64,000 nt of DNA from Dactylonectria macrodidyma. Its lineage: Eukaryota; Ascomycota; Sordariomycetes; Hypocreales; Nectriaceae. This document shows, in pieces, positions 43,157 to 52,783 of the stretch; within the stretch, counting starts at the first letter, position 1; every line of letters starts with the position of its first letter. The stretch lies in assembly GCA_020744425.1 (NCBI GenBank), contig JAGMUV010000026.1, positions 1 through 64,000 on the forward strand. Direction: 5' to 3'. A program made the translations under genes and the position numbers. Under the pieces are notes generated by a model. The model did no database searches. It was not told the origin of the DNA and was given only the letters and a program-made list of their open reading frames with translations.

Positions 43157-44692
43157 TACTCTCCCCTTCACTCAAAGATTGATACCAACACCTTCGTCGA
43201 GCTGATCAAAGGCTACTTCTACCGATACGGGCATAGCGACACTTCCATCGTCCGTGATCTCAAGCGACGCGGCATCGAGATCTCCGAGCGGACTGTACAG
43301 GAGTATCGTCTGAAGCATGGCATGAAGCGGCGCTTCCGAGATCTGGCTGAACGACAGGAGGCTGTTCAAAAAGCAAGAGAGTTCCTCTTCCAAGACGACC
43401 GTCAGTCTTCAAGCATCCGAGGATTTGGCAGGGGGTATCTATACCATTACGTCCGCATCCGTGCCGGCGTCCTTGTCGGCCAGAATACCTTATACCGCGA
43501 GTACCAAACGAACCCAGAGTGGAAGAAGCGGGCCGAACAAAGGCGCCTTGCTGATTGGAAGCACCGGAAGAACTTCCAGGTTCCTGGGCCTAACTTCATG
43601 TGGTCTCTCGATGGGTACGAGAAGCTCAAGAACTTCGGCTTCTCTATCTACGCCTGCATCGACACGTACTCGAGAGCCATCATCTGGATATATGTCGGCA
43701 GGGGGAACATGACTGCGCTGAGTTCACTCAAACAGTTTCTACGGACTGTGTCGTACTCAGGGTTCCGCCCCCTTTTCACCCGCTCGGATCATGGTATCGA
43801 GACTCCTCTTTGGGCCGGAGCCCAGGCGATCTCGCCGGCCTTGATCAGACAGAGTTTCGGTATACCACCGAGGATAACGACCAACGAGTCCACAGGCAGG
43901 GAGCGAGACTGAGCTCCTGTCATATCTGGGGCCCAAGCATATCGAACCAACGGATCGAGTCTTGGTGGGAAAAGCTACTCAAAGGTGTCAGTCAGCGCTG
44001 GATCGCGTTCTCGCACGAGCTGATTGATAGCGGCCTCTTCCAACCAAACCGTCTTGCTCACCAGATCGCGGTGTATGCTCTCTATGGACCCATGATCCGT
44101 CAAGAGGTTGCGGACTTCACGGAGATGTGGAACGGCCATCGCATCCGGCCACAGAAGAATAGGGAGCATCTCGTCGCCGGGATCCCGATGGATCTATATA
44201 ATACAAGCGAAGTGGAGAACTGGGCAGTCCATCTAGGGCCTGCGGCTCGAGATGGGCTTGCCCAGATGATGGCTGCTGTCGATTCTATCGATATAGACGA
44301 TCTTCTTGACCCAATAACAACGGACTGGTGTGACCAACAGCTCCGGGATCTTCAGTTCGATGGTCAACTAGATGGGGAGCTTGATCATAAGCGACCACAC
44401 CTCGCGATCTACCTACGGCTTAGAGACAAGATTCAGGTTCATCTCGACTGCGGGACAAGTCCGGTGCTGAGCATCCCAGAGAGTCCAGTTGGTGGGCAAG
44501 AGAGATTCGTACGTAAAAAAGTACTCCATCGCACTCAAAAGCTAGCTGACAATGCTTTAGCTTCAGCTTCTCGAGCAGAACTACCTTGAGCCTATTAACA
44601 ATGGCCTCTCCGGAACTGAGCTACCTGGCGATATTATCAATAGTGTGGACGAGCTGATGGGGGACCTGGGTCAACTTGAGCTAGAGTAACTA

Positions 44693-45955
44693 CTATTTCC
44701 TCGTCTGTTTACGAGGATGCCGACTACTTGGCCTCCTCGTATCAACTCCTCGGGTTCCAGCAGCGGGACCATGGGCAGTGAAGGCAGGGCCAGCCGAGAG
44801 CTCCTTATCCTCTGCCTCTACCGAGAGTCCTGAGCTTATAGAGTCTCGAGCTCGTTTCTGACCCGCGCGGGTCTCGTCCACGTCGCTAGTAATAACCTCG
44901 ATCTGGTCTTCTGCGCTAGCTCTCGAAGGAGGTAGAACTGGGCTCAGAGAGGGGCTCAAGGAGGGCGAGTTGAACTCGATCCCAATTAACAAGGCTGGCT
45001 GTACCTTCACCTCGGTCTTGACTAACTCTTTCTTGATTCCCTTCTCCTTTTTGAACTGCTTTACGGCTGACCTCGGCGTCTTGATATGACGGGGTGCCAG
45101 GGCTTGTGGTCGAGGAGGCAATGGCTCATAGAAAACAAGGAAAAGGAGATATCTGCCCTCTGTTTTACTGAAACGGAAAGGGCAGTCCTCGCCGAAAAGC
45201 TCTGAGACTGTCTGTCTCTCCCAGTCGAGGTCGCTCAGCTCCGTGATGCCTTCTTTAATATGGGCGTTCTGAACGAGTCTCTTGTCGAATTGAAGAACAG
45301 AAGAGAGGGCAGGCTTGTCCTTGAACTGAGGGAAGAAGATGCTGTCGAACCAGAAGTTGACAGGTAAAGATGGTTCCTCGTCGACGAAGGGGCGCAAAGC
45401 GACCTTCAGCAGCTCTCTAGCCAAAGACCACTGGGGCTCCTCGTCTTCGTCTAGTATTTCCCATGGGTCAGGCCTCGCAAGGAAGACGGTGAGACGCATC
45501 GAGATCTTCCGTCTGCTCTTGTTTTGGCTCTGTTTAGTCACAGCCTCACTGAGTTGCGACGAGCTCGCCCTCATGCCCCTCGCGATCCGACTCTGGGTAA
45601 GTTTGGCATCTCGATACACGGCGGAGGGCCGCGATGCTGCGAGGATACGGCCAGGGCCGTCTCCAGAGCCGGTGAAGATCGTCTGTGAGGGCGTGGAACG
45701 ATCAGAGGCTGTTAGGTCGATAGACTGTATAGTGGAGGAGGTGGAAGCTGTCTCAACGTCTCGAAATGGGACTGGCGAGCTGTCGAGGATGGAGATACTC
45801 GTGGGCCAACGTCTCCCGCAATATGGACACAGATTCGACCCTGGATGGCTATCTCGGATGAAATCGTGGCTCCTTTGGTACGATTTAGGGGCCACGGTCT
45901 TCGGAACATCGGGACATGTCTGCGATAGGACGTGATCGGGCATATCTACGCACAA
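44693..45955 (-). CDS. 420-residue protein of the IS3EU-like element, unknown function
   Basis: The intact intron-free gene ends three bases from the stop of the integrase gene, tail to tail, and both lie within the same inverted repeats. I recognise no family. An N-terminal Cys/His segment (C14, then CPYCGRRWP at 43-51) could bind zinc. SIDLTASD (78-85) looks like a SUMO-interacting motif, and IEVITSDVDE (352-361) may be a second one. VKTE (312-315) fits a SUMO-acceptor consensus. Between 150 and 280 lies a conserved-looking folded part (ISMRLTVFLARPDPWEIL, WERQTVSELFGEDCPFRF, YLLFLVFYEPLP). QKRARD (366-371) and the C-terminal RKQTRK are nuclear-localisation-like. The context suggests an accessory transposition or host-interaction protein. 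That is inference. Confidence 0.7.
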   Translation of the reverse strand: MCVDMPDHVLSQTCPDVPKTVAPKSYQRSHDFIRDSHPGSNLCPYCGRRWPTSISILDSSPVPFRDVETASTSSTIQSIDLTASDRSTPSQTIFTGSGDGPGRILAASRPSAVYRDAKLTQSRIARGMRASSSQLSEAVTKQSQNKSRRKISMRLTVFLARPDPWEILDEDEEPQWSLARELLKVALRPFVDEEPSLPVNFWFDSIFFPQFKDKPALSSVLQFDKRLVQNAHIKEGITELSDLDWERQTVSELFGEDCPFRFSKTEGRYLLFLVFYEPLPPRPQALAPRHIKTPRSAVKQFKKEKGIKKELVKTEVKVQPALLIGIEFNSPSLSPSLSPVLPPSRASAEDQIEVITSDVDETRAGQKRARDSISSGLSVEAEDKELSAGPAFTAHGPAAGTRGVDTRRPSSRHPRKQTRK

Positions 45956-46265
45956 GACAAGGTCAGTCGCACAATCTCATGATGGATAGACTCGAGGTTA
46001 CTTAGGGAGTGGATGTGGATAGCCTATAATAGCTCTGGGGTGGCGATGGGCTGGGTATTGACGCTGTGAGTGGAAGAATTGTGACGCGTCACCAGGAATT
46101 ATCACGACATATTCCCTGGTGGAGATGCCATCTAAATGAAGAGATACCTTCAGGATAGTGTGCGGTACTGTAGTCTTGCAAGGGGCCACAAAATTACTAA
46201 GTATTTTAACATGGTTGAGGCTTCCCAAAAGGGTTATGTCACCCATGTGGTAATGTGCGACCGTA

Positions 46266-46609
46266 ATCATCCCACCCAGGTTCAGGTTCAGGTTCAATTC
46301 CTACTCGGTTTTAGCCGCCATTCCACAGCAGCCATGCCCGGTAAGCGGGGTTTGGCTGACAGCCGAAGCGCCCCGAATGTTTGTCCGTGGCGCCCCACTT
46401 CGCCAACACCATCCGGCGTTTGGCCAGCTGCCCCAAACTTCCCGCTTTTTACTCCCAAACCTCTTCTCTACATCGGCCAGCCAGCCTCTATAGATAGCGG
46501 TTCGAAATGCTAATATACACATCGTTTTGGGCTCCAATGAGGCGAACTATATGCCTCGTGTATGGGTCCTCCTACCTACAGTCTCCCCCCAGTGCTCGGC
46601 TTGGTCTGA
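46266..46609. other. LINE 3-prime region and tail
   Basis: Read on the minus strand this is the untranslated end of the LINE. It closes with a short tandem of CCTGAA (three units, about 46,277-46,296), plausible as a Tad-type tail. It then abuts within a few bases the target duplication of the IS3EU-like element. Confidence 0.5.
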
Positions 46610-49162
46610 TTATGGACTGATCCTGAACTGCCCAAGGATCTGGGTTTGCTCCATGAACTTGACGACCTTTGCTGCTACTCTGCGCTCGCTCAATAATGCC
46701 CGGAGGCTTCGATGCCCTGGGAATTGGCCCAACTCCTTGTTTCGAATTGCGGTGTGCTTCCTGCATTGAAGCAGGATGTGGGCTACTGTTTGCCGTCCTT
46801 CGCCGCAGTCGCATCTAGGGTCTGTGATCCCTGGCACTCTTCGTTTGAAGAGAAAGTCATTCATCCCAATCTTCTCCGTCCGGAGCTGGATGTAGATTGC
46901 GCTATGCCTCTTGCTGAAGTGCTTGTGTGGCTGTAGTACTTTTGGAGTTGGCTCCGGAGTGTGCCTGAAGGTTGTTCGGCCCCTGGTTTCCTGTCGCCAC
47001 TGCGTCTTCCATCTGTCGTTGACAACTCTGCGCGACCACATTTTCAATGTGGACTTCAATGAATACAGTACCGGGGGTTGCTGCGCCCTTGGTCCTGGTG
47101 GTCCTCTCTGTCTCCATCCCGTGGCTTCTTTTGCGGCACGATCGGCCGCTTCGTTGCCGTATATCCCCTTGTGGGCTGGGATCCATCGGATCCCGACGGT
47201 CAAGCCTTGCGTTCGTAGTTCCTGTATTCGCTGCGTTATATCTTGGAGAAGGTATGACCCCGATTTGCCCCTGGGCCTCGCCACCGACCTGATTGCTGCT
47301 TGGTTGTCTGTGTAGATCAAGATTTTCTTTCTGATATTGCCTTGGCTTCTGTCTTCCTGGGCGATCTGGAGAGCCAGGGAGATCCCTTGGAGTTCGCCGG
47401 CGTACACTGTCGATACGGTGTCGTCGCCCATGTAGGCGCTCCTGCTTTGGCTGGTCGTCGTGCATACAGCCGCAGCGCCCACGTGTCCGTTGATGCCACT
47501 TCCATCCGTATATATGTGTATGGCGTTTGGCTCATCGCTGATGCCGTACTGGTGTCTCGCTTGTGCCTTCTCGACGCTCTCTTCGATGAACGTTTTTGGG
47601 CCTATCCACCATGGTGGGACGACGTGCGGCGTGATTACTTCCATTTTCTCCATTTCGAACCCTTGTTCGTCCTGTATGGCTTTCTGTATTGCTCTGCGTG
47701 GGCTCATTTTTGTCTTTCCTCCTCCCAGACCATCTGCGCTGTGCTGGGATTCTTGTCCCCCAAAGCCGATTCTTCCCAGACAGTCAGCGTTGTGCTTCCA
47801 GATTTGATGTTCGATGGGCAGAAGATGTGTTTCGATATCCAGGGCGGGGGCTGACGTGGCTTTGAAGGCACCAGAAATCGCCCTGGCTGCCCGTGCCTGC
47901 AGACGTTGCAGTTGTGCCAGTGTCTTGCTTGTGTATGGCATGTTTCGCGTTCTCCAGTTTGAGTTTGACCACGCAGAGCATGCATATATGATCTGTGGCA
48001 CCACCACCCCTCGGTAGATCTTCCTCATGTCTTGAAGGGTAAGGCCCCAGGTTGAGCTACCCAGGCTGCTTAGGGCTGAGATTGTTTTCGTCGCCTTCCT
48101 CCGTATTTCGTCTACGTGGGGCTTCCACTGCAGCGCAGAGTCCATGATGAGTCCTAGATATTTGCAGGTCGGCTTTGCCGGGATCTCGCCCCATGCCGTT
48201 TGCAGTGGGTGTTGAGTGTATATTCTCGTGCGTGCCCTGGTGAAGTGTATGAGTTGGAATTTGCTGGGTGAGAAGACTGACGCATGGGTTTTCGCCCACT
48301 GCTCGGCTATTTGGAGTGCTCCTTGAAGCTTGTTGCAGGTTTCCGTCGTCGTATCTCCCCATGTGAGGATCGCCACGTCGTCAATGAACCCAGTAGAGGT
48401 GGTGTCCTCTGCTAGGTTGCAGCTCTCGATGAGATCTGCGTTGTAAAAAATGTAGAGGATTTGTGAGAGCGGCGAGCCTTGTACTGTCCCGGCCGAGATT
48501 CTGTGTCGCTCGGTTTTGAATCCATCGATCGAGATCCTGGTGTGTCGGACTTCAAGAAGACTCGATATCCACCGAACCGTCTTCTCATCAATTTTCCTCT
48601 TCCGTAGGTTGTGCAGGAGTCGCTTGTGTGATACGTTATTGAAGGCGCCGGAGGCGTCAAGTAATAGCAGGCTGGCTATCTGCCCTCGGCCTCTGTTCCA
48701 CGCTTCATAGATCTTGTCGATGATGTGATGCACGGCGTGCTCGGTGGATCTCATCTTCCTACATCCAATGTGGGTTGAGGGGAGCAGGTTATGTGTCTCC
48801 GCCACATAGCTCAGGCGGCGTGCTATTATAGCATCCATGATCTTGCCTACGGTGTTCAACAACCCTATCGGCCGGTAAGACCTAAGAATGGTGTAGTTGT
48901 CCTTTCCCTGCTTCCTCAGTACAACTGTTGTCGATTCCCTGAAGTGTTGTGGGCAGTAACCGAGATTGAGGCTCTGATTGAAAATCGCCGACAAGTGAGG
49001 CTTAATCCATGTCGTTGCTAGTTGCAATGCTTTGTTCGGGATACCATCAGGGCCGGGGGCCTTGAATGGCGAGGCTTCTTGTATGGCTCTCTCCACCTCT
49101 TGTTCTGTGATGGGCGGCATCGTTATCCGGTCCGGGTAAGTACGCGTCTTCGATGTCGCCAA
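46610..49162 (-). pseudogene. LINE ORF2, reverse transcriptase and RNase H part
   Basis: The RT domain begins about PITEQEVERAIQEASPFKAP and has GFIDDVAILTW, the F/YxDD catalytic motif, RPIGLLNTVGK and QGSPLSQILYIFY. RNase H follows with HIYTDGSGINGHVG, AGELQGISLAL, IYTDNQAAIR and WIPAHKGIYGNEAADRA, all four catalytic acids being present. A final CDCGEGRQTVAHILLQC is a CCHC-type end. It is separated from the endonuclease frame by a one-base shift near 49,110-49,150, so ORF2 as a whole is not translatable without correction. An assembly error is possible because the rest is undamaged. Confidence 0.93.
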
Positions 49163-50447
49163 TCTCTGCTTCTGGCGGGGAGGGAAAAAATGCCTTCTTG
49201 AATATCTCTGCCTTTTCCGCTGGGTCTGAGACCATTTGAGAGGTGTCTGGGTGCTCTAGTGTAGGTGTTACCTCTGGTGCCTGAGTGGTTCTGTTTCTAG
49301 CCCATTTTGCCATTCTCCAGAGAGCCTCTGGTGACTCTGAAGCTCTCTCAACATTCTCTCGATGCGCTCTTCTCAGTGCCTTCTTGATTACCCTGCCTTT
49401 GTGATTTCTGGCCGCTCGGTATGCCTCCCATGTTTCTTCCGTGTGGTAGAGATTGTGGAGTCGTCTGAGGCACTTGGTCTCTTCCAGCACTCGCATGCAC
49501 TCCTCATCCCAGCCGCGTCTGGATTTAGGTGACCATGTCCTTTGGGGCACTGCTGTCTCTATCGCACTCTTCAGTGCTGCAACTATTTCCCCCACGTACC
49601 GATCAAGCGCACTTCGGGTTCTCGGTCTTCGCTGCGGCGGCAGCTTGTCCAGGACCGCAGACCTGAATCTCTTCTCATCTACCGATTTCCAGTTTCTGTT
49701 GGGCTCTCTGCTGAGCTGCTTGACTGACACGTCGAGGGAAGTGGCGATCGGCAAGTGGTCTGAGTCGTGATCGAGACTACGGTCTGCTTCGCATCTGATG
49801 ACCCGATCGACCAGGCCGAGGGTGACCAGGCAGAGATCGATCGTTGTCTGCCTACTGCGTTCTTCGTACGTGATAGTGCCTGGCGCCAGAGTGTTTGTGA
49901 GGTTATAGTCTTCCATAATCTCGACGAGATCTTCTGCCTCTGCCTCTGTTCTAGGGACATGGGAGCCCCCCCACAACTCATGGTGTAGATTGAAGTCTCC
50001 AATTAGTATTTGCTCTGCTTGCCGAGCCGAGTCGAGTACCCTTCGCAGTTGGGGTAGTACGCTTCGCCTGTTTTCTGCCGTTTGGTCGGGGTTGTAAATG
50101 TTGTGTACCTTGATCTCTCTTGTCTCGTCTCCTTGTCCTAAGGTTATCGTTACTGTGCAAAGATCCCGATTGTGCGGCTCATATTGCCACTTTGAATGAT
50201 CGAGACGCTTGTTTATATACAGGCACACCCTTGCTGGGCCTTCGCCTTCATCTTGGGGGTAGCATAGATGAAACCGGTCTTTTGCCGGATGGTGTGTGGT
50301 GCCTATGAAAGAATTCGCCCATGGTTCTTGGATGGCTAGGATGTCGAACTCCATTACCTTAGGATCCCGTAAAAGGGTGGCCATAACGATGTCCTTTGAT
50401 TTCCTTACGTTGTACTGTAGTATTGAAAGTGGTTTCACGTGGCTCAT
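49047..50447 (-). pseudogene. LINE ORF2, AP-type endonuclease part
   Basis: The start is MSHVKPLSILQYNVRKSKD. The apurinic-endonuclease motifs are in order: QYNVRKS, IQEPWANS, VHNIYNPD, LIGDFNLHHELWGG, TTIDLCLV and SDHLPIATSLD. The catalytic residues are all present. Downstream a linker with RRHRENVERASESPEALWRMAKW leads to the RT. The frame runs on past the point where the RT frame takes over (near 49,140) and ends at 49,047. ORF1 stops 154 nt upstream. Confidence 0.92.
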
Positions 50448-50601
50448 TCACGGTTGTCGACGTCCATGTTGTCCGCTTGGTAGGTGCCGTGTAGTCGTGC
50501 CGAGTTTGCATCAAGGGCTTCCAGTGCCCTTCTAGATGGCGTTATGACCCTTTGGGGCCGTTGACTACCCATGTTGACTGTGATTTCGTTCTCCACATTG
50601 T

Positions 50602-52164
50602 TCAGGGAGGCTGCGTTGCTTCCGGGGTTGGCTCTCTTTTGGCCTCTCTTCGTCGGTGATCTGCTTCTTGGCGATTCTGCTGAATGCGACTAGGTGCAAG
50701 AGATGGTGCTCCCTCCCGGATGGTTCGTCCGATCGGTTCTTCCTGAGTTCTCACAGTTGAGCTCGCCTGACTGACTGCCATGTTACTTTGTGGCACCAGG
50801 TGGTACCTAGGGCGTGCGGCGTAGGCGGATTTAACCTTGGCCATTTCATCTTTCCTGGTTGCACATTGGTTGCTCCATGCCTCGTGTTCGCCTTTGCAGT
50901 TGGCGCACTTTCTAGGCACGCTCTTGTTAGACTTGACAGGGCATTCGCGGGACGCGTGTTCTTGAGCGCAGTAGCCGCATCTCGCTGTTGCCTTGCACTG
51001 GGTTCCTATGTGGCCGTATGCTTGGCAATTGAAGCATTGCCTCAGTCGACACGACCTGTCATACAGCTCGCACTGAAAGACTTCGCCGTGCCAGATCAGA
51101 CCCTCGTCAATGATCTTGTTGGCATCCTGGGGTCTGGTGAATTCAATGATGATCGAGGAAGCATTCTTTGCCGCAGATGTCCTCGTGAGCCAGCCAATGT
51201 ATTTTATCCCGGCGCTCGGGATGAAAGGTCTGTTTTCCTGCAGGATGTTGTCTCTGGTGTCCTCGAATTGGCTCATATCCATCGAACTGGTCCGGATGCC
51301 ATGTACGAGAACTCCGTATGTTGGGATGCGCACGGTGGCTCCATTACCAAGCCGATGCTCCCAGTCCTCAGCAAATTGTCTCAGTACCTCCATATCAGAG
51401 GTCGTAGCCGTCCTGATGCTAAGGTCGCCGCTTTTGAGCTGGTTAGTTGAGACCGTTCTGATCTTCTCTATGTGTTCGTTTTCGCTCTGTTCTATAGCAC
51501 GGTCTACGTGTGCTTTCAGACTACGAGGGTTCATCGCCCGTAGGCTGGCTATGGTAAGCGGGTTCCGAATGTTCACTATGATCTCACGGAGCACTTGCGC
51601 AGGCGGTGCCTTGTGGTGGTTCAGCGGGTTATGCATGCTTGTAGCTAGCCCATTTCCAGCCGCCACAGATGCATAAGTCCGTAGCGGGCTCGGTCGGTTG
51701 TGCTGGTCTGTGTTCCTGATCTCTCTCACCATTGTCATGACTGTTCGGCTGATATCGGTCGATTCTCTGGCTGCCGCCTTCGTCTCGTTTTGTGCTTCGC
51801 GGCTCTCGCGTATTCCTTCCAATGTTTGCTGACCCGTGTTCGCTGCCTGTTTTAGTTCCGTCTTGATGTCGTTGAGAGCTTGCATCGTGCCTTCCGCCGC
51901 GATCTTCGATTCAGTTCTTGCCATCTGTAGTGCGTCGCGTACGGTGCCGAGGTCTGGGATGTTGTGAATCTTATTGACGAGGGGTAGTGCGCCCATGGCC
52001 ATGATCTTGGCTAGGTCATGGGGAACAGGTTGGTCTTTCGCGCGTTCGATGCACAGGAGGGCGTCCCTGAGGTATTTGCCAAGTTGCGTGGCGTGCTCGC
52101 GGAATTCGGCGGGCCATGCCACCTCTTGGGGCCACGAGGTCGCCATACTTGTCTGGAATCGCAC
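50602..52164 (-). CDS. LINE ORF1, nucleic-acid-binding protein
   Basis: The intact 520-residue protein packages the LINE RNA. A coiled-coil-like N-terminal half (residues 80-140) precedes an RRM-like region (about 210-370). Three zinc knuckles follow at about 378-434: CFNCQAYGHIGTQC, CGYCAQEHASREC and CANCKGEHEAWSNQC. The tail is Gln/Arg-rich and ends EPTPEATQPP. This domain order is that of Tad-clade ORF1 proteins. Confidence 0.92.
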   Translation of the reverse strand: MRFQTSMATSWPQEVAWPAEFREHATQLGKYLRDALLCIERAKDQPVPHDLAKIMAMGALPLVNKIHNIPDLGTVRDALQMARTESKIAAEGTMQALNDIKTELKQAANTGQQTLEGIRESREAQNETKAAARESTDISRTVMTMVREIRNTDQHNRPSPLRTYASVAAGNGLATSMHNPLNHHKAPPAQVLREIIVNIRNPLTIASLRAMNPRSLKAHVDRAIEQSENEHIEKIRTVSTNQLKSGDLSIRTATTSDMEVLRQFAEDWEHRLGNGATVRIPTYGVLVHGIRTSSMDMSQFEDTRDNILQENRPFIPSAGIKYIGWLTRTSAAKNASSIIIEFTRPQDANKIIDEGLIWHGEVFQCELYDRSCRLRQCFNCQAYGHIGTQCKATARCGYCAQEHASRECPVKSNKSVPRKCANCKGEHEAWSNQCATRKDEMAKVKSAYAARPRYHLVPQSNMAVSQASSTVRTQEEPIGRTIREGAPSLAPSRIQQNRQEADHRRREAKREPTPEATQPP

Positions 52165-52330
52165 TGGGCGATGCGATAGACTGCAGGCTATTCAATTGAC
52201 CCGTTGAAGAGGCGTATAGGGTGCTGTTTGCGGCTGTTGTTTCAAAAATTCGTTCTCGCTGTTGTGAAAAGTTTTTTTTCTCCATTGACGTAATAAGGAG
52301 AGACTCACGAAGCTGTCGCGTCATCACGAT

Positions 52331-52783
52331 TCTAGATCACGGGTTTTAAGGGCGAAAGTTTTGATTGGGAGAGTCAGGTGATTTTAAGGCCCGGAAAAAG
52401 ATGGCGGCATAAAACCTTTCGTCACTTCGTTCCTCAAGGCAAGCGGGGTGGGGCATAAGACCTTTCGTCTCTTCGTTCCTCAAGGCAAGACCCTTTCGTT
52501 CCTCAAGGCACTTTCGTTCCTCAAGGCACATAACGGGCCAGTATCTAAGGTCTATGCATCTGATCATGAGGCTCTCTTGCAGATATAACTCTATCATTGC
52601 CAGGAAAACTAAGGTAACTACCTCCCCCTAAGCGATACTATAGACTTAGGCTAACAACCCGATAAGGCTGAGGCCGGCTGCATATAGATACAGCACATCC
52701 GGATTAAGTCATAACTAGCCCATTGGATCCTCTCTCCTAGCCAAGTCCAAAGCTGAAGGTGCTTTTCCACATCGTTCAATATT
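52331..52783. repeat. Short tandem-like repeats, no gene
   Basis: TTCGTTCCTCAAGGCA occurs four times between about 52,424 and 52,530, partly nested with CTTTCGTC. The remainder has no recognisable feature. Confidence 0.6.

Larger units (their letters stand above)
41050..44689 (+). pseudogene. Integrase-type transposase of the IS3EU-like element
   Basis: This is the element's own recombinase. Exon part 1 (41,050-41,214) starts MPRPRKDLERVKDW and is helix-turn-helix-like. The pogo element sits at its end. After removing the pogo and one TA, the frame runs straight on at 43,159 (..WGAQEY then SPLHSK). The second part has another HTH-like segment (IVRDLKRRGIEISERT), then the rve catalytic core. 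The acids are in WSLDGYEKL (about 43,606), TRSDHGIET (about 43,786) and NQRIESWWEKL (about 43,950). One frameshift near 43,795-43,835 separates the second and third acids. An intron at 44,509-44,560 (GTACGT...TTTAG) gives a final exon ending ..LGQLELE at 44,689. Without the pogo and the frameshift it would be about 548 residues. Confidence 0.82.
38670..46265. mobile_element. IS3EU-like DNA transposon, 7.6 kb composite
   Basis: The ends are an inverted repeat of about 34 bases that starts TACGGTCGCACATTACC, with one mismatch. Left is 38,670-38,703 and right is 46,232-46,265. The duplication ATCATC flanks it exactly (38,664-38,669; 46,266-46,271). The core (about 3.6 kb once insertions are set aside) holds an integrase-type DDE gene and a convergent 420-residue gene. 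piggyBac (38,735-40,821) and pogo (41,217-43,156) elements are nested inside. Termini TAC...GTA and a 6-bp duplication agree with what I recall for the eukaryotic IS3EU superfamily. That assignment is inference. Confidence 0.8.
46277..52330 (-). mobile_element. Tad1-clade LINE retrotransposon
   Basis: The order is ORF1 with zinc knuckles, ORF2 with endonuclease, reverse transcriptase and RNase H, and a short tandem tail. At about 6 kb it is near full length. The 5-prime edge is approximate. No clear target-site duplication was found. Confidence 0.85.

Noticed and set aside
38670..46265. A Starship-type giant element
   Set aside because: No DUF3435 tyrosine recombinase is present. The element has DDE-type genes and short inverted repeats instead.
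46277..46300. GGTTCAATTCC as a tRNA B box
   Set aside because: No matching A box, anticodon arm or acceptor stem lies upstream. It is explained by the LINE tail repeat.
47300..47854. Plus-strand frame of 184 residues
   Set aside because: It is antisense to the LINE RNase H and has no family resemblance.
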